Assembly (NCBI RefSeq): GCF_001428605.1
Contig: NZ_LMID01000014.1
Coordinates: forward strand, 186,972 to 250,971
Reading direction: 5' to 3'
DNA from: Sphingomonas sp. Root720
GTDB taxonomy: Bacteria; Pseudomonadota; Alphaproteobacteria; Sphingomonadales; Sphingomonadaceae
DNA: 64,000 bases
In this document: piece by piece, positions 44,400 through 52,589 of the stretch
Layout: each line of letters starts with the position of its first letter
Numbering within the stretch: position 1 is the first letter of the stretch
Made by a program: the position numbers and the translations under genes
The notes under the pieces: model-generated
Told to the model about the DNA's origin: nothing
The model's input: only the letters and a program-made list of their open reading frames with translations
The model's database searches: none

Positions 44400-45149
44400 A
44401 TGGACAGGATGGAAGGCAAGATCGCGCTCATATCGGGTGCGGCGACCGGCCTGGGGGCGGCGCAGGCGCTGCGCTTCGCCCGCGAGGGCGCCAAAGTCAT
44501 GATCGGCGACATCGACGAGGATCTGGCCCAGGAAACGCTCCGCGAGGTTGCCGCGGCCGGCGGCGACGCAAGCTTCGTCCTGCTCGACGCAACCGACCGC
44601 GACAGCTGGGGCCGCGCGGTCGCCGCGACCGTCGCCGCCTATGGCGGCCTGACGACGCTGTGCAACAATGTCGGCGTCACCCCGCTCGCGTCGATCGGCG
44701 ACCAGACCATCGAAGGTTGGAACCGGGTGATCGCGATCAATCAGACGAGCGTCTTCCTCGGCCTGCAGGCCGCGCTCCCCGAGTTGGAGAAAGGCGTCAA
44801 CGGTGCCGTCGTCAATATCGGATCGCTGACCGCGTTGCGTGGCATGCCCGGCACCCTGGGCTACACCGCGACCAAGGGGGCGATCGGCGCCATGACCCGC
44901 GTCGCCGCGCTCGAATGGGTCGACAAGGGTATCCGCGTCAACACGATCATCCCCGGCCCGATGCGCACCCGGACCCAGGCCGGCATCACCGAGGAGCAGG
45001 AACGCCTGCAGCGCGCCCGCATCCCGATGGGCGATCTCGGCAACCCGGTCGACGTCGCCAATGGCGCGCTGTTCCTGGCGTCAGACGAGGCCCGCTACAT
45101 CACCGGCATCGAACTGGTCATCGACGGCGGCTGGGCCGCGTCGGCCTGA
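44400..45149 (+). CDS. short-chain dehydrogenase/reductase (upper-pathway operon)
   Basis: A 249-residue SDR starting at ATG 44400 after a GGAGAAGG site. SGAATGLG loop, CNNVG variant, Ser and Y-TAT-K (GYTATKGAI), end ELVIDGGWAASA. It is similar to the SDRs at 35744 and 37052, including NTIIPG and DGGW. It lies between the FAD monooxygenase and the DUF1330 gene. Confidence 0.9.
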   Translation: MDRMEGKIALISGAATGLGAAQALRFAREGAKVMIGDIDEDLAQETLREVAAAGGDASFVLLDATDRDSWGRAVAATVAAYGGLTTLCNNVGVTPLASIGDQTIEGWNRVIAINQTSVFLGLQAALPELEKGVNGAVVNIGSLTALRGMPGTLGYTATKGAIGAMTRVAALEWVDKGIRVNTIIPGPMRTRTQAGITEEQERLQRARIPMGDLGNPVDVANGALFLASDEARYITGIELVIDGGWAASA

Positions 45150-45191
45150 ATGCTGCCCGGGGCGGCCGGCGCCGCCCTCTCAAGGAAGGAT

Positions 45192-45563
45192 ATGACGATG
45201 GCGATCGACCCCACCGAAGCCGCGATCCAGGCCCTGGCCGATATCGATCATGACGGCCCGATCTTCATGCTCAACCTGCTCCGCTTCCGCGAGGGCGGAA
45301 TGGACGAGTTCGACGACTATGTCCGCCACTGCAAGGTGCACGGGCCACGCCACGGCGCCGAATTCGTCTATCTCGGCAAGGGCGGGCACGTCCTTGTCGG
45401 CGAGGAGGGGCAGATCTGGGATGCCGTCTGGCTGGTCCGCTACCCCAGCAAGGCGGGCTTCTTCGCGATCCTGCACGATCCCGAGTTCAAGGCCGGCTTC
45501 CACCTGCGCAGCGACACGCTCGTCGAAGCCGTCCTCCAGGTGACGACCCCCTGGAACATCTGA
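45192..45563 (+). CDS. DUF1330 family protein
   Basis: A 123-residue ferredoxin-like alpha/beta protein. The opening IFMLNLLRFREGG and the ending GFHLRSDTLVEA are typical of DUF1330, an alpha-beta-barrel domain related to dimeric small monooxygenase or isomerase folds. The start is ATG 45192 after AAGGAAGG. No function is known. Its place between an SDR and an epoxide hydrolase hints at a role in modifying an intermediate, perhaps as an isomerase. Confidence 0.8.
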   Translation: MTMAIDPTEAAIQALADIDHDGPIFMLNLLRFREGGMDEFDDYVRHCKVHGPRHGAEFVYLGKGGHVLVGEEGQIWDAVWLVRYPSKAGFFAILHDPEFKAGFHLRSDTLVEAVLQVTTPWNI

Positions 45564-45630
45564 CCGTTCCGCCCGCCAGAGACGAAATGATGTGCCTCCG
45601 GGAGACCGGAGATCGACGAGGAGATCGATC

Positions 45631-46791
45631 GTGGAAGTGAAACCGTTCAAAATCGACGTTCCCGACGCCGTGCTCGCGGATTTGCAGGATCGCCTCGATC
45701 GCTCCCGCCTGGCGGCGGACTTCGGCAACGATGACTGGCGCTACGGCTTCAACGGCGATTACCTGCGCGAACTGGTCGATCACTGGCGCACCGACTATGA
45801 CTGGCGCGCGCACGAAAAGGCGATGAACGCCTTCCCCCATTTCCGCACCGAGATCGACGGCGTTCCGATCCACTTCATCCACGTCAAGGGCAAGGGCCCG
45901 AATCCCACGCCGCTGATCCTGACCCATGGCTGGCCTTGGACCTTCTGGGACTATCGCGAACTGATCGGCCCGCTGTCCGATCCTGCCGCATATGGCGGGG
46001 ATCCGGCCGACGCGTTCGACATCGTCATCCCGTCGCTCCCTGGCTATGGCTTCTCCAGTCCGCTGGACAAGACCGGGATCAATTTCTGGCGCACCGCCGA
46101 TCTCTGGGTGAAGCTGATGGAAGGTCTCGGCTATCCCCGCTTCGCCTCGCATGGCGAGGATTGGGGCGCCTTCATCACCGCGCAGCTCGGCCACAAATAT
46201 GCCGATCGGCTGATCGGCGTACACCTCACCACGATGTTCCCGCTGGACATGTTCGCCGGCGGCGAGGTCGAGCCGCTGCATGGCGAGGGCGAGGAAAGCT
46301 GGGCCCAGAAGAATGCGGACTTCTTCACCCATGAGTCCGGCTATTTCCAGATCCAGGCGACCAAGCCCCAGACGCTTGCCTACGCGATGCAGGATTCGCC
46401 CGTGGGACTGTGCGCCTGGCTGGTCGAGAAGCGGCGCACCTGGGGCCATACGCGAGGGGAGATCGAAAGCCGCTTCTCCAAGGACGACATGCTGACGACG
46501 GTGATGCTCTATTGGGTCACCGACAGTTTCGGAACGTCCGCGCGCTATTATTACGAAGCGGTCCACAACCTCTGGGCGCCTTCGCACGATCGCCGGCCCG
46601 TCGTCGAGGCGCCCACCGGAATCGCCGTATTCCTCGAGGAGCTGGTGCTCCAACCCCGTCGGTGGGCCGAGCGCTATTATAATCTCAAGCAGTGGACCAT
46701 CTATTCCGAAGGCGGCCATTTCGCCGCGTTCGAAGAGCCGGCGACGGTGGTCGAGGACATTCGGCGCTTCTTCCGGTCCCTGCCTCGCTGA
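45631..46791 (+). CDS. epoxide hydrolase (alpha/beta-hydrolase fold)
   Basis: A 386-residue protein starting at GTG 45631 with GAGGAGA upstream. An N-terminal EHN domain (residues 1-110) precedes the hydrolase core. HGWPWTFWDY (99-108) forms the oxyanion hole, D177 in HGEDWGAF is the nucleophile, and GGHFAAFEEP near the end supplies the base His. It opens an epoxide to a diol. It closes the plus-strand upper-pathway run. It is convergent with the LysR gene. Confidence 0.9.
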   Translation: MEVKPFKIDVPDAVLADLQDRLDRSRLAADFGNDDWRYGFNGDYLRELVDHWRTDYDWRAHEKAMNAFPHFRTEIDGVPIHFIHVKGKGPNPTPLILTHGWPWTFWDYRELIGPLSDPAAYGGDPADAFDIVIPSLPGYGFSSPLDKTGINFWRTADLWVKLMEGLGYPRFASHGEDWGAFITAQLGHKYADRLIGVHLTTMFPLDMFAGGEVEPLHGEGEESWAQKNADFFTHESGYFQIQATKPQTLAYAMQDSPVGLCAWLVEKRRTWGHTRGEIESRFSKDDMLTTVMLYWVTDSFGTSARYYYEAVHNLWAPSHDRRPVVEAPTGIAVFLEELVLQPRRWAERYYNLKQWTIYSEGGHFAAFEEPATVVEDIRRFFRSLPR

Positions 46792-46815
46792 ACATCCGGC
46801 GCCGCGCGGGGCGAC

Positions 46816-47727
46816 TCACCCCAGACGCCCGACCCGCGCCGCATTGACGAGCGCGTCCACCACGAACCGGATCTTCGGCATCAGGCTGCGCGTCGTCGGC
46901 CAGACCGCATAGAGCGATCCACGTGCCGGCGCGATATGATCGAGGATCGGTACCAGCTCGCCGGCCTCGATGCTCGGCCGGACCAGCGCCGCGGGCATGT
47001 GCAATATCCCGCAACCCGCCAGCGCAGCGGCCAGCATCGCATCGCCGTCGCCCATCTCGTGCGTGGCCGGCGGCAGGAACCGGATCTGCTCGCCCGCCTC
47101 GTTGAGGATGGCCCAGGTGTGCGGCGCCCCGGTCCGATGGCTGACGACACAGTCATGCGTCTTCAGTTCCTCGATCGTCCGTGGCGCCCCGCGACGGGCC
47201 AGATAGTCGGGAGACGCGCAGATGAAGAAGCGCTGCTCGATCAGCTTGCGCGATATCAGGCCCGTTGCGTCCTTCAGCTCGCCAAAGCGGATCACCAGGT
47301 CGACCCCTTCCTCGATGGGGTTGATGACCCAGTCGCGGAAGGTCGTCGACAGATGCAGGTCGGGGTGCGACTTGGCGATCTCGAGCAGCAGCGGCAGGAT
47401 GATCTTGCGACCGTAGAGCGCAGGCATGTCGATGCGCAAACGCCCGCGCGGACTGACCGTCATCGCCGACAGCGCCATTTCGGCATCGGTGATCTCGTCC
47501 AGCGCCACCGCGCAACGCGCAAAGAAAGCCTCTCCGTCGGATGTGAGACTCAGCGAACGGGTGGTGCGATAGAACAGCTTCACGCCGAGCCGGTCCTCGA
47601 GGCGTGCGACGCTTTTTCCCACCGCCGACTTGGTCAGTCCGAGCCGGTTGGACGCTGTCGTGAAGCTCCCGCTCCGCGCGACTTCGACGAAAACGGCGAC
47701 CCCGCCGAGCTGATCCCCCAACGACAT
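46816..47727 (-). CDS. LysR-family transcriptional regulator
   Basis: A 303-residue LysR protein. N-terminal winged HTH (VEVARSGSFTTASNRLGLTKS, residues 14-34, then VARLEDRLGVKLFYRTTRSLSLT) and a periplasmic-binding-like effector domain. It is divergent from the TIM-barrel gene across 137 bases, where a LysR T-N11-A site is expected but not clear. It most likely controls the hydroxyquinol operon to its right; the aromatic intermediate is the expected effector. Confidence 0.92.
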   Translation of the reverse strand: MSLGDQLGGVAVFVEVARSGSFTTASNRLGLTKSAVGKSVARLEDRLGVKLFYRTTRSLSLTSDGEAFFARCAVALDEITDAEMALSAMTVSPRGRLRIDMPALYGRKIILPLLLEIAKSHPDLHLSTTFRDWVINPIEEGVDLVIRFGELKDATGLISRKLIEQRFFICASPDYLARRGAPRTIEELKTHDCVVSHRTGAPHTWAILNEAGEQIRFLPPATHEMGDGDAMLAAALAGCGILHMPAALVRPSIEAGELVPILDHIAPARGSLYAVWPTTRSLMPKIRFVVDALVNAARVGRLG

Positions 47728-47864
47728 TAGAGCCCCCAGTTCTACACAATTCGGAACAACGCGTGATTGGCGACCACAACACTACAATCTAGTTTGCAGG
47801 GCAACAAGACAGAGAAAACGCGGCGGGTCCGGATGATCATCTCAAACCTCTGGAGGGGTATTTA

Positions 47865-48743
47865 ATGTCTAATCCTGAACTACTTGCCGCCTATTTCACG
47901 CTCGCGGGCGATATCTATCCCTACGGGCCCGAGCATGTCAGCCCGTTCGGCTTCAAGGCGCGGGTCGAGGCCGCCGCAAAGGCCGGCTACAAGGGCCTCG
48001 GTTTCTTCACCGACGATGTCTACGCGATCGCCGACTATATCGGCTTCACCGAGATGAAGCGGATCCTCGACGCCAACGACATTCGCCATGTCGAGCTGGA
48101 ATTTCTGATCGACTGGTTCCTGGACGGCGAGCGCCGGGAGATGTCCGACAAGGTTCGCAGGCTGATGCTCGACGCCGCCGGCGCCCTCGGCGCCCGCGCG
48201 ATCAAGATCGGCCCCGGCGTCGGCGCCGACATCAACAACCCGACCGAAGCCGAACTCACCCCGAACATCCCGCTGATGCAGGACGCGTTCGGCACCTTGT
48301 GCCGCGACGCCGCGGCGGTCGATACCTCCATCGCGATGGAATTGATGCCGTTCGGCAATGTCCGCACCGTCGATGTCGGCCTCGCCATCGTCGAAGGCGC
48401 GAACCAGCCCAATGGCGGGCTCGACATCGATGTCTGGCACGTCACCCGCGGCGGCAATGATTATGCGGATCTCGCCCGCATTCCGGCGCGCTACATGGTC
48501 TGCGTCGAGCTCAACGACGCGGCCGCCGAAGTCCAGGGCACCTTGTGGGAAGATACCGCGCATCATCGCCGCCTGTGCGGTGAGGGCGACTGGGACCTGC
48601 CGGGCTTCATCGCCAATGTGAAGAAGACCGGCTTCACCGGCCCCTGGGGGGTCGAGATCATTTCCCGCGTGCATCGCAAGCTGCCGCTCGCGGAAGCCGC
48701 CAACCGCTCGTTCAACACCGCATTTGCCCAATTCGCCGACTGA
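47865..48743 (+). CDS. sugar phosphate isomerase/epimerase-like TIM-barrel protein
   Basis: A 292-residue AP-endonuclease-2-type barrel. Candidate metal ligands are seen in VELEFL, AMELMPF, DIDVWHVT, VELND and GVEIIS. Start ATG 47865 follows a strong GGAGGGG site. Relatives include hydroxypyruvate isomerases, inosose dehydratases, dehydroshikimate dehydratases and C-glycoside deglycosidase chains. It heads the MAR/hydroxyquinol operon, so it may prepare a substrate for that pathway. Its reaction cannot be named. Confidence 0.85.
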   Translation: MSNPELLAAYFTLAGDIYPYGPEHVSPFGFKARVEAAAKAGYKGLGFFTDDVYAIADYIGFTEMKRILDANDIRHVELEFLIDWFLDGERREMSDKVRRLMLDAAGALGARAIKIGPGVGADINNPTEAELTPNIPLMQDAFGTLCRDAAAVDTSIAMELMPFGNVRTVDVGLAIVEGANQPNGGLDIDVWHVTRGGNDYADLARIPARYMVCVELNDAAAEVQGTLWEDTAHHRRLCGEGDWDLPGFIANVKKTGFTGPWGVEIISRVHRKLPLAEAANRSFNTAFAQFAD

Positions 48744-48753
48744 TCCCCGTGGA

Positions 48754-48782
48754 ACCACTCCGGCCGCCCCGGCCGGAGTGGT
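48754..48782 (+). promoter_or_regulatory. 12-bp hairpin before maleylacetate reductase
   Basis: Perfect arms 48754-48765 and 48771-48782 with a GCCCC loop sit in the 51-base gap between the TIM-barrel and maleylacetate reductase genes. The hairpin ends 2 bases before the AGGAG ribosome site. No T tract follows, so it may stabilise or pace the mRNA rather than end it. Confidence 0.5.
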
Positions 48783-48794
48783 CAGGAGACCGAG

Positions 48795-49901
48795 ATGCAA
48801 TCCTTTATCTACAAGGGCATACCGACCCGGGTGGTCTTCGGATCCGGCACGTCGGCCGGCGTCGGCGACGAGATGGACCGGCTGTCGGTCGAGCGCGCCC
48901 TGCTGCTGTCCACACCGCAGCAACGCGGCGATGTCGAGCGGCTGGCATCCCGGCTGGGCGGGCGGGCGATCGCCATCTACGACAAGGCGACGATGCACAC
49001 GCCAGTCAGCATCACCGACGAGGCGATGCAATATGTCGAGGGTGCCGGCATCGATGTGGTCGTGGCCCTGGGTGGCGGCTCGACGATCGGCCTGGCCAAG
49101 GCGATAGCCCTGCGGACCGACCTGCCGCAGATCGTCCTGCCCACCACCTACGCCGGCTCGGAAATGACGCCGATCCTGGGGCAGACCGAACATGGCCTCA
49201 AGACGACGATATCGACGCGGAAGGTGCAACCGGAAGTCGTCATCTACGACGTCGACCTGACGCTCTCGCTGCCGCCCGGCCTGTCGGGCACGTCGGGTAT
49301 CAACGCCATCGCCCATGCGGTTGAGGCGCTCTATGCGCAAGACCGCAACCCGATCATCAGCCTGATCGCCGAGGAGGCCGTCCGGGCACTGGCGGGTGCC
49401 CTCCCCCGGATTGCCGCGGCCCCCGACGATCGCGAGGCGCGGTCCGATGCTCTCTATGGAGCGTGGCTGTGCGGTGTTTGCCTCGGTTCGACCGGCGTCG
49501 CGCTGCATCATAAGCTCTGCCACGTCCTCGGCGGCAGTTTCGATCTGCCCCATGCGGAAACCCACACCGCGATATTGCCGCATGTCGTGGCCTATAATGC
49601 CAGGGCCGCGCCCGACGCCATCGAGCGCCTTTCACGCGCGCTGGGCAGCGACGATCCCGCGCATGCGCTCTGGGTACTCGCTGGCCGCGTCGGCGCCAGC
49701 CGCGCGCTGCGCGACCTGGGCCTCGCTGAAACCGATGCTGCCCAGGCGGCCACGATGGCGCTCGAAAATGCCTACTGGAATCCCCGCTCCCTCGAAGCCG
49801 CCGCGATCCGACAGCTGATGCGGCGTGCCTGGGCCGGAGAGATGCCGGCAGGCGACCACAACCTCATCCTGGAGAAGGACGGCCAAGATGCTCAAGATTG
49901 A
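48795..49901 (+). CDS. maleylacetate reductase
   Basis: A 368-residue iron-containing-alcohol-dehydrogenase-type enzyme that reduces maleylacetate to 3-oxoadipate with NAD(P)H. The opening VVFGSGTSAGVGDEMDRL, the loop VVALGGGSTIGLAKAIALRT, LPTTYAGSEMTPI, and GVALHHKLCHVLGGSFDLPH with HAETH are typical of maleylacetate reductases. It follows the TIM-barrel gene after 51 bases and overlaps the dioxygenase gene by 14 bases. Confidence 0.93.
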   Translation: MQSFIYKGIPTRVVFGSGTSAGVGDEMDRLSVERALLLSTPQQRGDVERLASRLGGRAIAIYDKATMHTPVSITDEAMQYVEGAGIDVVVALGGGSTIGLAKAIALRTDLPQIVLPTTYAGSEMTPILGQTEHGLKTTISTRKVQPEVVIYDVDLTLSLPPGLSGTSGINAIAHAVEALYAQDRNPIISLIAEEAVRALAGALPRIAAAPDDREARSDALYGAWLCGVCLGSTGVALHHKLCHVLGGSFDLPHAETHTAILPHVVAYNARAAPDAIERLSRALGSDDPAHALWVLAGRVGASRALRDLGLAETDAAQAATMALENAYWNPRSLEAAAIRQLMRRAWAGEMPAGDHNLILEKDGQDAQD

Positions 49902-50778
49902 CGAACAGACCATCACCGCCGCCGTCATCGAAGCGATGTCCGGCACGACCGACCCCCGGTTCAAGCAGATTATGACGTCGTTGATCACCCATCTGCACGG
50001 CTTCGTTCGCCAGATCGAGCCGACCGAGCAGGAATGGTTTCAGGCGATCGACTTCCTCACCGCGACGGGACAGATGTGCTCGGATATTCGACAGGAGTTC
50101 ATCCTCCTGTCGGACACGCTGGGCGTCACCACATTGGTGGACGCGATCAACCATCGCTACCCCTCGGGCGCGACGCCCAATTCCGTGCTGGGGCCGTTCT
50201 TCTTCGAAGGGAGGGCGGAATTCCCGATGGGCGCCGACATCGCCGACGGCGTGGATGGCGCGCTGCTCTTCGTCGAAGGCCGCGTCCTGGACGTCAACGG
50301 CGCCCCCGTGGCGGATGCGACGATCGACGTGTGGCATTCGGACGCCGATGGCCATTACGACATGATGCTGCCCGACTTCCGGGACGGGCACACCACCATG
50401 CGGGGGCTGTTCCGGACCGGAACGGACGGCCACTTCCGGTTCCGCACGGTCATGCCGGCCTCCTACCCGATCCCCGATGACGGGCCTGTCGGAGCACTGA
50501 TGCGGGGCACGGCGCGTTCCAATATGCGGCCCGGTCATATGCACTTCCTGATCGCGGCACCCGGCTTCGAGCGGCTGACCACGATGCTCTTCGTCGCGGG
50601 GGATCCGCATCTGGCGAGTGATCCGGTGTTCGGCGTCAAGCAGGAACTCATCGTCGATTACCGGCAGCAGGAATCGGGGCGGCTTCCCGATGCCTCACTG
50701 ACCGACGCGCCGTTCCTGACCCTTTCGCATGATTTCACCCTCGCCACCGCACGCGAACATCGCGGCACGGCGGCCTGA
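49888..50778 (+). CDS. hydroxyquinol 1,2-dioxygenase (intradiol)
   Basis: A 296-residue intradiol dioxygenase. The Fe(III) ligands are Y157 (GHYDM), Y193 (ASYPIP), H217 and H219 (PGHMHF), which is the canonical 2Tyr-2His set; the helical N-terminal dimer domain and DIRQEFILLSD region match hydroxyquinol enzymes more than catechol ones. It opens 1,2,4-benzenetriol to maleylacetate, the substrate of the gene just before it. It overlaps that gene by 14 bases. Confidence 0.93.
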   Translation: MLKIDEQTITAAVIEAMSGTTDPRFKQIMTSLITHLHGFVRQIEPTEQEWFQAIDFLTATGQMCSDIRQEFILLSDTLGVTTLVDAINHRYPSGATPNSVLGPFFFEGRAEFPMGADIADGVDGALLFVEGRVLDVNGAPVADATIDVWHSDADGHYDMMLPDFRDGHTTMRGLFRTGTDGHFRFRTVMPASYPIPDDGPVGALMRGTARSNMRPGHMHFLIAAPGFERLTTMLFVAGDPHLASDPVFGVKQELIVDYRQQESGRLPDASLTDAPFLTLSHDFTLATAREHRGTAA

Positions 50779-50828
50779 ACCAAACAAGTTGCGCTCCCGC
50801 GGCGATGCGGGTGACAGGAGTTGTGTTC

Positions 50829-51851
50829 ATGACGACCCAGACGCTGGCGATCCCGGAGCAAACAGAGAAGGGCGGCGCAGTCGGAGCTGCTCCCTCCCTC
50901 GTCACCCAGCTGTCTGGCAGGGAACAGTCCATGCAGGTCCTGCGCATGCCGAGATTTACGCCGGGTCTGATGTCAGACATCTTCTATGAAGTCGAACAGG
51001 TCGGCGGAAAGGATTTCGGCGGCGTTTTCCTGAGGTCGGGCCTCGGCGACGCCGACATCGTCTATTCGTCGAGTTGGGGCAGTCCCGCACGGGTCGTCCG
51101 CACCGAACAAGCCATCCGCAAGTCCCGTGTCGATGTCGTCCTGATCGTGCTGGGTGTCGCCGGTGAAGCCGAATTGTCCCAGGATGGACGCTCCACCCTT
51201 CTGCGGCGCGGCTCGCTGGCGCTGATCGACAGCAACCGAACCTACGAGATCAAGGTCGCCAAGGCGTGGAAGGCGATCTGGCTGAAAATCCCGCGGCAGG
51301 CGCTGGAGGCGCGCCTCTTCACCTATCGCGACTGGCTGGGGCAGAGCCTGTCGACCAGCCACGGGCTTGGCTATATCGCGAGCCAGATGATCCACGCATG
51401 CTTGCGTGCCGCAAAGGTGCTCGAGGATGTCGAAGCCCGATTTCTTGCCAACAGCGTCCTTGACGTCATCGCCACAGCCTTCGCCAACGCGGCGAAGAGC
51501 GAATCGGAAGGCGCGCGCAGCCGGCACACTGAAACCATGCTTCAACGCGTGAACAAGTTCATCGAGACCAATATTCAGAACTCCGACCTCAGCCCCGCGC
51601 TGATCTCGAGATCCTGTGGCATCAGCGAACGCTATCTGCGGCAGCTTTTCGCAAGCAGGGGCACCACCATGACAACGGTGATCCGTTCGAAGCGCCTCGA
51701 AGAATGCCGTCGAAGACTCGGCGGCTTCGGAAACTGCTCACCATCGGTGACCGAGGTCGCGTTCAGCCTCGGTTTCGAGAATATCAGCAGCTTCAACCGA
51801 GCATTCAAGGCACGTTTCGGCGTCACACCACGACAAGTGAAGGGAACTTAA
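50829..51851 (+). CDS. AraC-family transcriptional regulator
   Basis: A 340-residue regulator started at ATG 50829 (MTTQTLAIPEQ) with AGGAG upstream; an earlier ATG at 50805 is weaker. The N-terminal part is an AraC-binding-like domain (AraC_binding_2 type), and the C-terminal HTH reads NSDLSPALISRSCGISERYL then VTEVAFSLGFENISSFNRAF. It follows the dioxygenase by 50 bases and could activate the hydroxyquinol operon with an aromatic effector. Confidence 0.9.
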   Translation: MTTQTLAIPEQTEKGGAVGAAPSLVTQLSGREQSMQVLRMPRFTPGLMSDIFYEVEQVGGKDFGGVFLRSGLGDADIVYSSSWGSPARVVRTEQAIRKSRVDVVLIVLGVAGEAELSQDGRSTLLRRGSLALIDSNRTYEIKVAKAWKAIWLKIPRQALEARLFTYRDWLGQSLSTSHGLGYIASQMIHACLRAAKVLEDVEARFLANSVLDVIATAFANAAKSESEGARSRHTETMLQRVNKFIETNIQNSDLSPALISRSCGISERYLRQLFASRGTTMTTVIRSKRLEECRRRLGGFGNCSPSVTEVAFSLGFENISSFNRAFKARFGVTPRQVKGT

Positions 51852-52426
51852 CGGTAAGGGAATGTAGCCGTAGACGTTCCACATGATTGGTTTGGCGATG
51901 AAACAGTGCCACGGGCGCTGCGGATTATAGTAAATATGTTACGGAGACGGAACAAGCGCCAGCGGTAGTCGGCTCGGGGACTGAAAATGCTGGCCAGACT
52001 TGGCGGATCAGCTTCGGATCTATGCGCTCTATCTCACATGTTGCGCAACGCGACCGATCTCGGTTGGCTGACGACCGCCCGTCGCGCAGATTGACGCCTG
52101 CTTTCGCGACATTGAGGCACAGGCTACCTGAAAGAGGTATGCCGTCCGGCGCGACATCTTCGCGCGACATCTCTGCCGTTGACCGCATGGCATCATCACC
52201 TGGAGCGAACTTCCGCTCTTAGGCGCGACGAGCGAGAAGCCAGGCAGCCGACATTGAGCGCGAGGCTGTCGCGTGCAGGCAGCGTACAAACGGCAGCCTA
52301 CCGGGGGTGGATTGCTAATTGCCGACAGTCCGGACTGTCCCCGATAGCCGACATTCTCCGCCGCCCGACCGTGGCGGCTCGTCCATTCAGCTTGTGTCTT
52401 TCCACACTCCGGATAATGCGGCGTCG
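51852..52426. repeat. 575-base gene-free mosaic of short degenerate repeats
   Basis: No gene is convincing. It contains words shared with 28978-29767 (GCCGACATT, AACGGCAGCC, CTACCTGAAAG). The 22 bases 52159-52180 repeat 29339-29360 with one change. It lies between the AraC gene and the mobile region, at a likely island end. Confidence 0.5.
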
Positions 52427-52579
52427 ATGAACCCCGACGACACCGCAGCCACGATCACCAAGGTCATCGAGAACGCCCCCGACTGGCTCCGCCAGGACCT
52501 GGCGTCGAAGGACGCCGGCCTGCGGACCCGAGCCGAGGAAACGCTGGCTGCGATGATCACTGCCGCGCTCCGGAAATAG
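52427..52579 (+). CDS. small protein, DUF6771-like
   Basis: A 50-residue protein starting at ATG 52427 (MNPDDTAATITKVIENAPDW...). I recall this as DUF6771, a family seen in sphingomonads, with the helical core LRQDLASKDAGLRTRAEETL. The in-frame codons upstream do not look coding. It converges on the recombinase gene with a 10-base gap. The function is unknown. Confidence 0.65.
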   Translation: MNPDDTAATITKVIENAPDWLRQDLASKDAGLRTRAEETLAAMITAALRK

Positions 52580-52589
52580 CGCTAGCCCT

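Noticed and set aside
45631-46791. Haloalkane dehalogenase (LinB-like) instead of epoxide hydrolase
   Set aside because: The N-terminal EHN domain and HGWPWTF / HGEDWG motifs match epoxide hydrolases; LinB lacks the EHN domain and is about 300 residues.
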